Origin: Rikenellaceae bacterium
GTDB taxonomy: Bacteria > Bacteroidota > Bacteroidia > Bacteroidales > Rikenellaceae
Assembly: GCA_017936385.1 (NCBI GenBank)
Contig: JAGBFQ010000026.1
Coordinates: 1 to 64,000 of the forward strand
Length of the DNA stretch: 64,000 nt
Direction: 5' to 3'
Shown here: positions 27,099 through 35,197 of the stretch, piece by piece
Position numbering within the stretch: the first letter of the stretch is position 1
Layout: every line of letters starts with the position of its first letter
The notes under the pieces: generated by a model
What the model saw: only the letters and a program-made list of their open reading frames with translations
Told to the model about the DNA's origin: nothing
The model's database searches: none
Position numbers and translations under genes: made by a program

Positions 27099-27455
27099 AT
27101 GAAAATAAAACGTATTTTTATTATTGCATGTAGTTTATTTATTCTTACAGGCGTAATCAGTGCAATTTGCATTACTACAACAGACATTCAAAAAACAATA
27201 AGCAATCTCACTATGCGTAATATGGAAATTATGGCGCAGGGAGAATCTCCGACGGGTGGCTCTTCGGTGATAATACTCAAAGAGGGAGAAATGGCCTTAA
27301 TACCTAATCAAGCCAATCGCATCCTTAGGAATGGGTGCTATGCTGAAGATGGTAGTACATGTGAGATTAGAAATATTGAAGGTGATTGTAATGGTTCTAT
27401 GATTATAGAAATAATCGCTAATATTATTGTATCCATATTATGTTCAATCTTATAA
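27099..27455 (+). CDS. P10: divergent NVEALM-like peptide, intact
   Basis: A 118-aa peptide with a leader unlike both arms (MKIKRIFIIACSLFILTG) but the same layout: hydrophobic segment, about 15 residues, then ISNLTMRNMEIMAQGE. The tail has four Cys (NGCYAEDGSTCEI, GDCNG, LCSIL) and ends in a hydrophobic stretch (IIEIIANIIVSIL). It precedes BP12 by 13 bases. Confidence 0.75.
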   Translation: MKIKRIFIIACSLFILTGVISAICITTTDIQKTISNLTMRNMEIMAQGESPTGGSSVIILKEGEMALIPNQANRILRNGCYAEDGSTCEIRNIEGDCNGSMIIEIIANIIVSILCSIL

Positions 27456-27468
27456 TTTTTGCAGAAGA

Positions 27469-28656
27469 ATGATAAGGCGTATAAGTGAATTGACAACTTT
27501 GTTGCTTGTTGTGGTAAGCCTTGTGTGTGTTGCGTGTGGAAACACAAGCTCCAATAATCAACTTTACAAATACGATTGCGAGATTGTGGCTATTGATTCG
27601 GATGTGATTTCGGAGGGAAATCTGACCGAAGTTTGTGATAGCGTGTGTGTGATAAGACTCGACAATTGCAAGCCCTATACCGGCGAACGTTACAGAGAGA
27701 TGGCAATGGTATCGGGAGATTATATTTTTATACAATATAGTAGCAATAATCAGTCGGGGGTGGATGTTTATAATTGGCAAGGTGAATACATCGCAACCCT
27801 TGCTCGCAGAGGACGAGGCCCCGGGGAATATCTGTACATTTCGAATATTCATTATGACAAAGAGAACCAGCGTCTGATTCTTAATGACCATACACTTAAA
27901 AAAGTTTTGAGCTACAATGTTCCGCATTTGGATTGTGTGGAGGAGATGAATATGGAGAGCCCTTTGGGCGTTTTTTGTTGTCACAATGGATTGATATATG
28001 GAGTTAAGACTGTGGATGGCGAATATGGCAAGTGTAATGTGGGTGTGTTTGAGAAGCAATCATTCAGAGCAATGGACTTGCCCACCACTCGTTTGTCGTA
28101 CACTTCCGAAATCCCATCTTTGGTATCTACGGAAACGCACCTGACATATACATACAATAATGGGTATTCGTTGGTTATGGAGGTCGTACAAGGCGCCCAA
28201 CCCCAAGAGTTGTTTGTGTTGGATTATGGTAAAAAAGCTCTCAATATGGATGGCATAGACCCCGAATCTTCTTCGTACAACTATCAGGTTATTTCTGCAT
28301 TCCAGGAAGGCAAACACTCAGGTTTGACTCATAATGCCATGTGGAATGGTCTTAAACTTCAATTTAATTTTCTTAAAGAGAATACTTATAACGGACAGGC
28401 ATATGGCGTGTATGATTCGCAAAGTGGTCAAGTAAGACTGTATAGCAAATTGCAAATTCCAGGGATTAGTCAACAGATTATACCTTGTGGCACTTACAAA
28501 GATTTCTTTGTCTCGTTGATTATACCTGAGGCGTGCCAAGTTAAAGAGTCCGAGGTTTCGGATTTTATTGGTGACAAGGTGTTGGAAGAACTCCGTGCTG
28601 CCGAGAATTCGACAGAAATATGTCACCCTCTGGTTTTACTGTACAGACTTAAGTAG
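27469..28656 (+). CDS. BP12: 6-bladed beta-propeller lipoprotein
   Basis: Start set at 27469 (MIRRISELTTLLLVVV...), giving lipobox VCVAC (Cys23); the 14 codons before it are overlap with P10's end. The protein is 395 aa, with VCVIRLDN, RRGRGPGEYLYISNIHY near residue 108 and CHPLVLLYRLK at the end. The thioredoxin-like gene starts 1 base after its stop, so P10, BP12 and that gene form one operon. Confidence 0.85.
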   Translation: MIRRISELTTLLLVVVSLVCVACGNTSSNNQLYKYDCEIVAIDSDVISEGNLTEVCDSVCVIRLDNCKPYTGERYREMAMVSGDYIFIQYSSNNQSGVDVYNWQGEYIATLARRGRGPGEYLYISNIHYDKENQRLILNDHTLKKVLSYNVPHLDCVEEMNMESPLGVFCCHNGLIYGVKTVDGEYGKCNVGVFEKQSFRAMDLPTTRLSYTSEIPSLVSTETHLTYTYNNGYSLVMEVVQGAQPQELFVLDYGKKALNMDGIDPESSSYNYQVISAFQEGKHSGLTHNAMWNGLKLQFNFLKENTYNGQAYGVYDSQSGQVRLYSKLQIPGISQQIIPCGTYKDFFVSLIIPEACQVKESEVSDFIGDKVLEELRAAENSTEICHPLVLLYRLK

Positions 28657-28657
28657 T

Positions 28658-29239
28658 ATGCGTGCTTTTTTGCGAAATATATCATTGATAGTATTGGGTG
28701 GCATAGTCACCGTATTGACTATTTTTTTATATGGCAAAAGCTCTTTGTACACCCCGAAAATTCCAGTATCGGAGTATTTGTTGCGAGAGTCTGTTGAGGT
28801 TATGGCAAATAACTGGACATATGAAGGATGTAGGCTACGTAATTTAACATTGTGGGACTCTGCCGAGAGACCGTTTAAGATATATGACGTTATGGCGGAT
28901 TCTACTTTATTGTTATACTTGTCACCATCTATGTGTGGTAGTTGTGTCGCTAAGAACCTACATAACTTTAAACAACTTTCAGCGCGAATTCCCGCTAAGC
29001 GATTCGCATTGTTGATTTGTCAGGCTGAACCTTTAGACAATTTTTGGGGGAAAGATAGTCTTCGAGATGTGTCGTTTGATATTTACAGATGTCGACAACC
29101 TATATTTGATAACGGTGTTTTTCAGCCGCTATATGGCATTTATCAAAATCAAAGATTAGAGAAGATTTTTGTAACGACACAACAAACGGATATATTTTTA
29201 GATAAATACAACGAGGTGATAAAGTCGTTTTACGATTAG
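28658..29239 (+). CDS. Membrane-anchored thioredoxin-like protein (CGSC)
   Basis: A 193-aa protein starting MRAFLRNISLIVL, with one N-terminal transmembrane helix (residues 8-25). The periplasmic domain has a thioredoxin-like strand and active-site-like motif LYLSPSMCGSCVAKNL (Cys93, Cys96). Thiol oxidoreductase activity is inferred from the CxxC position. Between helix and domain, SEYLLRESVEVMANN is reminiscent of the NVEALM motif at a similar distance from the membrane. Its position among Cys-rich peptide genes suggests disulfide formation or reshuffling in those peptides. The start was chosen because the longer frame overlaps BP12. Confidence 0.7.
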   Translation: MRAFLRNISLIVLGGIVTVLTIFLYGKSSLYTPKIPVSEYLLRESVEVMANNWTYEGCRLRNLTLWDSAERPFKIYDVMADSTLLLYLSPSMCGSCVAKNLHNFKQLSARIPAKRFALLICQAEPLDNFWGKDSLRDVSFDIYRCRQPIFDNGVFQPLYGIYQNQRLEKIFVTTQQTDIFLDKYNEVIKSFYD

Positions 29240-29415
29240 AAGAAGGACCATCGACAACACCTCGTAAATTAACGGTATGTTATTGCTCAGAGACAGCACC
29301 CACTAATGGATATTATATATTTTCAAAAATGAAAAATCATTGCCATTACGGTGTGGGAAATGATTGTACTGGCAAAGTATATAATTGTCCCCATACTTGG
29401 TATTGTGACTTATAG
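29239..29415 (+). pseudogene. P11: Cys-rich peptide tail without leader
   Basis: A 58-codon open stretch directly after the thioredoxin-like gene with no start codon or leader. It reads EEGPSTTPRKLTVCYCSE, then SKMKNHCHYGVGNDCTG and CPHTWYCDL. Six Cys and the position just before BP13 match the mature part of an array peptide. The leader and promoter were probably deleted when the thioredoxin gene was joined here. Confidence 0.6.
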
Positions 29416-29444
29416 ATAATAGTAATGTTTTATTTATATTTATT

Positions 29445-30569
29445 ATGAAACCTCAAATATTTGCATTGATTGCATCAATAGTATTGACCGCGTGCAATAA
29501 TAGTGGCATTAATAGTCACAATAGCGCAACGACTCAGATTAGTCCACTTCGATATGATTTTGCGGAGCAGGGTGAGTCTATCGTGGAAAGTTGCAAAGTT
29601 ATTGAACTTTCGAATGATTATCTGCTGTCATTTATTAAAAAAGTACTGGTACTTGATAATGGCAACTTTATCATAATGGACAAGGACAACGTTTATGAAT
29701 TTTCCGCACAAGGCAATGCCGTGCGACAATATAGTCGGAAAGGAAGAGGCCTAGCCGAATATGTTGTCTTAACCGACATTGCATTAGATGTCCAAGGACA
29801 GTTGTTGTACATATTGGATGGAATGAATCGTGTTTTGCGATTCTCCATCACAACAGGAGGGTTTGTGGATGAAATCACCTTGAAGGGTAGCCATAAACGT
29901 GTGGATGGACTTGCCGTTGCTGGCGATGAAATATATATTTTTGCGGCAAACTCATCGTTCACAAAGAGCATTGATAGCAAAGAGTGTCTGTTTTCGTTCG
30001 GAATCGATGGTATTATGAGGGGAAGTTATATCGCTTGCGAAGACTTTACAATACCAATGGCTGCGTTTAATATGTCGCACAACGGAAGCTATCTGGTCAA
30101 GCCATTATGTGATAATGTAATTCGCCGAGTAGGGACCGACGGCATAACCGAAGCCTACCAAATTGATTGTAACGGAAAATACGCCGCGCCAAGCGCTATA
30201 TACTCCAATGGTATTTTGGATATAGAAAGTTACTTTGCCGCAGCAACATATAAGGCTGCTATGCACATTCAGGAAACGGATACACAGCTGGCTTTTATAT
30301 TGGGAGGTCCCAATAATGAGGTATTTAGTGTCATTTGTGATAAGAATGGTCGCAGTGGAATGAGAATGCAGGCTCGCGACAAAATAACTACCCCAACAGT
30401 TATGGTTGCCGCCGATGCTGATAGTTTTTATTTTGTAATGGACAAATATACCGACGAAGGGTTGGACTTGCAAGCAGACCCATTAATGCGCTATGTTGTA
30501 GAACAATATGGTCTACTCAAAGAAGACGATAATCCTAGATTAATAAATGTGGAATTTAAAAATATTTAA
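29445..30569 (+). CDS. BP13: 6-bladed beta-propeller lipoprotein
   Basis: Lipoprotein, 374 aa, lipobox VLTAC (Cys17). Features are KVIELSNDYLLSFIKKV, GRGLAEYVVLTDIAL near residue 101 and KEDDNPRLINVEF at the C-terminus. It is preceded by the leaderless peptide relic P11. The ORF is intact. The following 110 bases hold no gene before the O-antigen-ligase-like gene. Confidence 0.84.
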   Translation: MKPQIFALIASIVLTACNNSGINSHNSATTQISPLRYDFAEQGESIVESCKVIELSNDYLLSFIKKVLVLDNGNFIIMDKDNVYEFSAQGNAVRQYSRKGRGLAEYVVLTDIALDVQGQLLYILDGMNRVLRFSITTGGFVDEITLKGSHKRVDGLAVAGDEIYIFAANSSFTKSIDSKECLFSFGIDGIMRGSYIACEDFTIPMAAFNMSHNGSYLVKPLCDNVIRRVGTDGITEAYQIDCNGKYAAPSAIYSNGILDIESYFAAATYKAAMHIQETDTQLAFILGGPNNEVFSVICDKNGRSGMRMQARDKITTPTVMVAADADSFYFVMDKYTDEGLDLQADPLMRYVVEQYGLLKEDDNPRLINVEFKNI

Positions 30570-30680
30570 GTTATTCTATTACGCCGAGCGATTTATACTT
30601 AAATATAAGAAGTTATAAAAATCGTTTTAAGACAAGAATAAGCACAATATTGACAGTAGTTACTTTTATGTATTCTTACA

Positions 30681-32468
30681 ATGCGTGATAAAACAATCTT
30701 AATTGTAAATATCTCTTTACCAATAGTATTTTGTGGTGTCGTAGTGTGGATGTTGATGCATCCTACCACGACATCGTTTGGTATTGCTGATATTAGACTT
30801 ATTTACGGAGCCATTTTTTCTGCTGTTATTGCGCTATTGGGGATAGCTAGAAGTTCTGTGCGAATAGAACTGCGTGATATATTGGCGCTTGTTCTTGTTT
30901 TGTGTTTGTGCATAAAAAGCGATGGTAATATAGAGCTGATTAGTAAAATTACATCGCTGACAGTTTTGTATATAGTAGCGCGTGTGTTGAGTTCTATTAC
31001 TCCCGCGATATTCAAAACAGTTGTGGTAATGTCTATTGGTTTATGCGGCATTTATCAAGCCATCTATGGGCTGGGGCAATTACTGGGTGTAGTTCACTCT
31101 TATCACTCTCAATTTTCATTAACTGGAACCTTCTTTAACCCGGGCCCATATGGCGGTTTTCTTGCGGTAGCATCATGTACTTGTTTGAGCTATTTGGCGG
31201 AACGTAAGTTTTTAAATTTTAATACTGTTGAGGACGCCACAAAAACTATTACTTACATCATCTCCGCAATATGTGTCGCTCTATGTTGTATAGTACTTCC
31301 CGCGACATTGAGTCGGGCAGCTATGGTTGCCGTCGGAGGAAGTATCGCATTACTATGTGTATATAATCAATATATACATAGTGCTTTGACTCGGATTGTG
31401 AGAGATTGTAAAAGCCGCAAATCAGTGATAGGTGCAGCTGTCTTGATTATAATAATTATGGCTATTCTGTTATTTTGGATTAAACGAGAATCCGCTATCG
31501 GGCGCTTACATATTTGGGATATTTCGTTTCGAACTATGATTAGTAATCCTCTGGGAGTGGGATTAGGCCGATTCTCTGGTGCATTTGGGCAGATGCAGGC
31601 GGACTTTTTTGCTAATAACGACACTTCATCTTTGAGAGCTTATGTCGCTGGAGCACCCGAATACGGTTTCAACGATATTATGCAGATTGGTGTGGAAATG
31701 GGCCTAGGAGGAGTGATTTTGTTATTAGGATTATTAATTGTCTCACTAAAAGAAATCAAGAAGTGTAATCCACTAAATATTGGACTTGTTTCGTTGCTAA
31801 TTTTCTCATTCTTTTCATATCCATTAAACCTTATTCCTTTTCAGATTATTACTGCCATTTTTTTAGGATATACAGAGCCTCTCGATACAAATGCCTATTC
31901 ACGGTCGAGATTAATTATCAGCGGCGCTACAATGTTTTTATGTGGGCTTTTGCTTTTTTTACTTAAAAGTAATATTTCTACGCATAAAACATACCGAGAT
32001 TGGGAATATGCCCGTCGTTGGTTTTCTATGGAGTTTTATGAGTATGTATTGGAGGATTATCCCCACTACTATCCTACACTTAAAAACAATCACCAATACC
32101 TGTATGAGTGGGGGTATGCATTACATAAACAAGGGTGTTATGAGCGTAGTAATACCATACTTCGACAAGGTACACTCCTCAGTGCCGACCCGATGTTCTA
32201 CAATGTGATGGGTAATAATTATAAAGAATTGGGTGAGTATGATACGGCCGAGAGTTGTTACTTTCGAGCATACTATACTTTGCCTAATCGAATTTATCCA
32301 CTATATTTGCTTACTAAATTATATGCCGACAAAGGAGATGCGGAGCGAGCATTGGAGAAAGGACGTGAATTTTTGAATCATCCTCCCAAGGTGATTTCTC
32401 CCGCCACCCGAGAACTGCAAAATGAAATAAAGCAGCTTTGCGACTCAATAAATAGCCAAAAGAGATAG
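30681..32468 (+). CDS. O-antigen ligase/Wzy-like membrane protein with TPRs
   Basis: A 595-aa polytopic inner-membrane protein with about 10-12 hydrophobic helices over residues 5-430. The TGTFFNPGPYGGFLAV motif near residue 150 is typical of the WaaL/O-antigen ligase family, as is the periplasmic loop with GVGLGRFSGAFGQ. The C-terminal 150 residues contain TPR-like units (YNVMGNNYKELGEYDTAESC). No glycosyltransferases are nearby, so a glycan role is unproved. Some family members attach sugars to proteins. The signal peptidase gene starts 1 base after its stop. Confidence 0.75.
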   Translation: MRDKTILIVNISLPIVFCGVVVWMLMHPTTTSFGIADIRLIYGAIFSAVIALLGIARSSVRIELRDILALVLVLCLCIKSDGNIELISKITSLTVLYIVARVLSSITPAIFKTVVVMSIGLCGIYQAIYGLGQLLGVVHSYHSQFSLTGTFFNPGPYGGFLAVASCTCLSYLAERKFLNFNTVEDATKTITYIISAICVALCCIVLPATLSRAAMVAVGGSIALLCVYNQYIHSALTRIVRDCKSRKSVIGAAVLIIIIMAILLFWIKRESAIGRLHIWDISFRTMISNPLGVGLGRFSGAFGQMQADFFANNDTSSLRAYVAGAPEYGFNDIMQIGVEMGLGGVILLLGLLIVSLKEIKKCNPLNIGLVSLLIFSFFSYPLNLIPFQIITAIFLGYTEPLDTNAYSRSRLIISGATMFLCGLLLFLLKSNISTHKTYRDWEYARRWFSMEFYEYVLEDYPHYYPTLKNNHQYLYEWGYALHKQGCYERSNTILRQGTLLSADPMFYNVMGNNYKELGEYDTAESCYFRAYYTLPNRIYPLYLLTKLYADKGDAERALEKGREFLNHPPKVISPATRELQNEIKQLCDSINSQKR

Positions 32469-32469
32469 T

Positions 32470-33363
32470 ATGCTGCAGCGTAGAACTGTAAGAATAATCA
32501 GAGCGGTCGAAAAAACCGTAATAATCCTAATGTGGTTGTGCTTGGCCTTTTGGGGTAGTGTTGCCGTGTACGCTAGTGTGCGAATATTTATCACTGATTG
32601 GTTTGTAGCCCCATCTGATTCTATGACACCAACAATTATAGTCGGAGATGAAATTTTAGTCAATAAATTGATTTTTGGAGGGCGTATATATACCAATTAC
32701 AATTTTGACGAGGGACAGCCTTTGGAGTCGTGGAGGATGCCTGGCTTGCGAAAGATTCGTCACAATGATGTGTTGGTGTTCAATTATCCACGAGGATACG
32801 ATAGAGCGAAGATTGAATTCAAAATCAATTATGTATATTGTAAACGTTGTATAGGGTTGCCGGGGGACACCATAACTGTTGTGGACGGACACTATCAAAA
32901 CAATAACTTTTCGCAAACTCTTGGCATAGAGTATAAGCAAGAAGAGTTGCGACTATGCCCTGATTCGTTGGTCCCCATTTTTAATGTGATACCGGGCGAC
33001 AAGAAGTATGGTTGGAATGCTAAGAATATGGGGCCATTGTACGTTCCTAAGGCTGGTGAAACCCGATACTTGGGTCCGTCGGATTACAAACCATACCAAA
33101 TGATTATTGAGTACGAAACCGAAAAAAAACTCGTGGTTCGTGATGGTGTTTTAATGCTCGACAACCAACCATTGGGGGAATACACATTTCGACATAACTA
33201 CTATTTTACGGGAGGTGATAATGCCATCAATTCACTCGATAGCCGTCATTGGGGATTTGTACCCGAGGAGTTTATTGTGGGTGTTGCCGACCGTATTCTC
33301 TATTCAAAAGACCCTAACACTGGACATTTTCGTCGCAATCGCATTTGGAAACGGATTGAATAA
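32470..33363 (+). CDS. lepB: Signal peptidase I (S26 family)
   Basis: A 297-aa type I signal peptidase. One N-terminal transmembrane helix (residues 17-45) is followed by box B APSDSMTPT, with the catalytic Ser51 before Met. Box D has CKRCIGLPGDTI with the general-base Lys125, and the C-terminal box E region reads GDNAINSLDSRHWGFVP. It cleaves AxA-type signal peptides on the periplasmic face. The location inside the peptide array, coupled to the O-antigen-ligase-like gene, suggests a dedicated peptide-leader peptidase, though it could be the housekeeping enzyme. Confidence 0.9.
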   Translation: MLQRRTVRIIRAVEKTVIILMWLCLAFWGSVAVYASVRIFITDWFVAPSDSMTPTIIVGDEILVNKLIFGGRIYTNYNFDEGQPLESWRMPGLRKIRHNDVLVFNYPRGYDRAKIEFKINYVYCKRCIGLPGDTITVVDGHYQNNNFSQTLGIEYKQEELRLCPDSLVPIFNVIPGDKKYGWNAKNMGPLYVPKAGETRYLGPSDYKPYQMIIEYETEKKLVVRDGVLMLDNQPLGEYTFRHNYYFTGGDNAINSLDSRHWGFVPEEFIVGVADRILYSKDPNTGHFRRNRIWKRIE

Positions 33364-33400
33364 TTTTTAAATTTTTACTTTATTGTGAAATATTTTTTTC

Positions 33401-33408
33401 TATATTTG
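33401..33408 (+). promoter_or_regulatory. -7 element before P12
   Basis: TATATTTG, 29 nt before the P12 start. No -33 at standard spacing was seen. Confidence 0.4.
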
Positions 33409-33436
33409 CAATATCAACCAATAAATATTACTGCTG

Positions 33437-33625
33437 TTGAGAAAAATTATATTTTTATCAACAGCCTTGTTGGCTCTTATTAGCAGTATCGCAGCAGCAT
33501 TGAAGAGTCAAGTAACAAAAGAGGTATTATTGAATGTCGCTAACATTGAAGTGATGCTAACATCTGGTGAGAATACCGATGATAATGTTTTTTGCAAATG
33601 TTCTAAGTATATTAGATGGAAATAA
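33437..33625 (+). CDS. P12: short NVEALM-like peptide, TTG start
   Basis: A 62-aa peptide with signal sequence RKIIFLSTALLALISSIAAA and the best match to the family name motif in the window, LLNVANIEVMLTSGEN. Only two Cys (VFCKCSKY) and a very short tail. The only start is TTG; an ATG may have been lost. It lies 3 bases before BP14. Intact or recently weakened. Confidence 0.6.
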   Translation: MRKIIFLSTALLALISSIAAALKSQVTKEVLLNVANIEVMLTSGENTDDNVFCKCSKYIRWK

Positions 33626-33628
33626 CAT

Positions 33629-34669
33629 ATGAAACGAACAAAACTTGTACTATTTATAGCTGTTGGGATGCTGTTTGGTTGTCAGACTGCTGTTGAGTCT
33701 CCCATTATTACAACCATATCCGATATTTCGATTAATCAAATTGCTTGTGACTCCATCCCTGTTCTGATAGAAAACAGTTCGGCTGAAGGTTTTACGTATA
33801 TTACTAATAATGAATTGTATTTTTTGGACAAGTATTTTTGTCGGAATTACAAAATTGACACCACGGGATGTGTCTTGATGTCAAATATGGGGCAAGGTCG
33901 AGCTCCTCATGAGATTCCATTGAAAGAAATTATCGGCGTTAGTGCAGAGGGTGAAAATCTTTTTGTATTGGACGCGACTCGTATGTTGTACCATTATAAA
34001 TCTTTCGATAATCACAAAATGATATCGACATACAATCCTAGTCACACTACTCCTCGGTATGATAACCCCAATGTGTATACTTTAGATTACGAGGAATTAA
34101 ACATCGTCTCAACCCCACAGGCAGTGTATCTGAACATATACTCCGAGCATCCTGAATTGAATTATATTATGCATACTAGTGAATATTGTAAGCATGCAAA
34201 CGTCATAATGAGAATTAGCTTGGAAGATGGAAATTGCATAATGGGCGGACGGTATCCTCAATCATATGTCGCTGACAAGAAAAAAATAATTCAAAATAGT
34301 TCTATCTCATACGACATATATGATGATGTATGCTGGATTAATTATGCATTGGACTCTTTGATACACAAATGTAATAGTGATGATTTAGTGTGCTTTGAAA
34401 GATTTGGCATTGCTGGAGTTGGTTCAAACATTACGTATAAACAATTAAAATACATCCCTGAAACAAACAGATTGTTCCGAATATACGAACAATCGCAGAA
34501 TGATGCAGTCTGCACAAGGATGCAAATATATTCAGACTATACTCTTATAGCCGATGTGGAAGTACCTAATGATTTTAGAATTGTTGGATATATTGAACCA
34601 TTTTACATCACGCAAATTTATTCTGATATAGATTTGAGTAGTCTTTGGATGTATCGTTTTACTTTATGA
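33629..34669 (+). CDS. BP14: divergent beta-propeller lipoprotein
   Basis: Lipoprotein of 346 aa, lipobox LFGC (Cys18). It is the most diverged propeller. The usual motif is replaced by GQGRAPHEIPLKEIIGV near residue 89, and the C-terminal DNP motif is missing. It could belong to the DUF4221 or BF3164-like groups instead of the 6-bladed family. It follows P12 by 3 bases, and its stop overlaps the start of the DUF1573 relic. Confidence 0.7.
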   Translation: MKRTKLVLFIAVGMLFGCQTAVESPIITTISDISINQIACDSIPVLIENSSAEGFTYITNNELYFLDKYFCRNYKIDTTGCVLMSNMGQGRAPHEIPLKEIIGVSAEGENLFVLDATRMLYHYKSFDNHKMISTYNPSHTTPRYDNPNVYTLDYEELNIVSTPQAVYLNIYSEHPELNYIMHTSEYCKHANVIMRISLEDGNCIMGGRYPQSYVADKKKIIQNSSISYDIYDDVCWINYALDSLIHKCNSDDLVCFERFGIAGVGSNITYKQLKYIPETNRLFRIYEQSQNDAVCTRMQIYSDYTLIADVEVPNDFRIVGYIEPFYITQIYSDIDLSSLWMYRFTL

Positions 34670-35028
34670 GAAAATATTTATTAGAGATAATCTGTACAAT
34701 TGTAATTGTTTAGTCACTATTTATTGTCGCATTAAGGTTTTGTAATTCTGATGTTAAAAATTATGCATCGCAGTATGACACGGATGACGTTGACACTATC
34801 GACAATGTGCAATTCCCGTTGACAGACATAAGTATATTGAATAATATTGAGTATTATGAGGGGATTTGCTCAAATGACACTACGATTTCGGCAAGGTATG
34901 TTATTCGGAATATTGGAAATAATCCATTGGTCATTCAATATGTAAACCCCAATAGCTCGTGTACTAAGTATTCGGTCTCTAGACAGATTACCGCCCCTGG
35001 TGATATTCGACCAAAGATATATTATTAG
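34666..35028 (+). pseudogene. DUF1573-like protein, nonsense codon and truncated
   Basis: The ATG overlaps the BP14 stop (ATGA). MRKYLLEIICTIVIV forms a signal anchor, then TAG at codon 16 (34711-34713). In the same frame a domain follows with ISARYVIRNIGNNPLVIQYV and SSCTKYSVSRQITAPGDI, the pattern of DUF1573 (Ig-like) proteins, which then stops early at 35028. DUF1573 genes commonly neighbour such propellers in Bacteroidales, from memory. Confidence 0.6.
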
Positions 35029-35138
35029 TCCAGACCGCACACGGTCCTGACAGTTTGTTGTAATCATATGTTATCTTAGGTCGTAAATGAGGCCCAACAG
35101 CTCTGGTGACAAAGGTCAAACTTTTCTATATATACAAA

Positions 35139-35170
35139 AACCTGCCTAATAAAAACTTATTAAACAGGTT
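35139..35170. terminator. Possible bidirectional terminator hairpin
   Basis: AACCTG (35139-35144) and CAGGTT (35165-35170) flank an inner AT-rich stem. It lies between the convergent DUF1573 relic and the transglutaminase-like gene. Confidence 0.4.
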
Positions 35171-35197
35171 CTCAGAAACTCAAACAATTGATATAAT

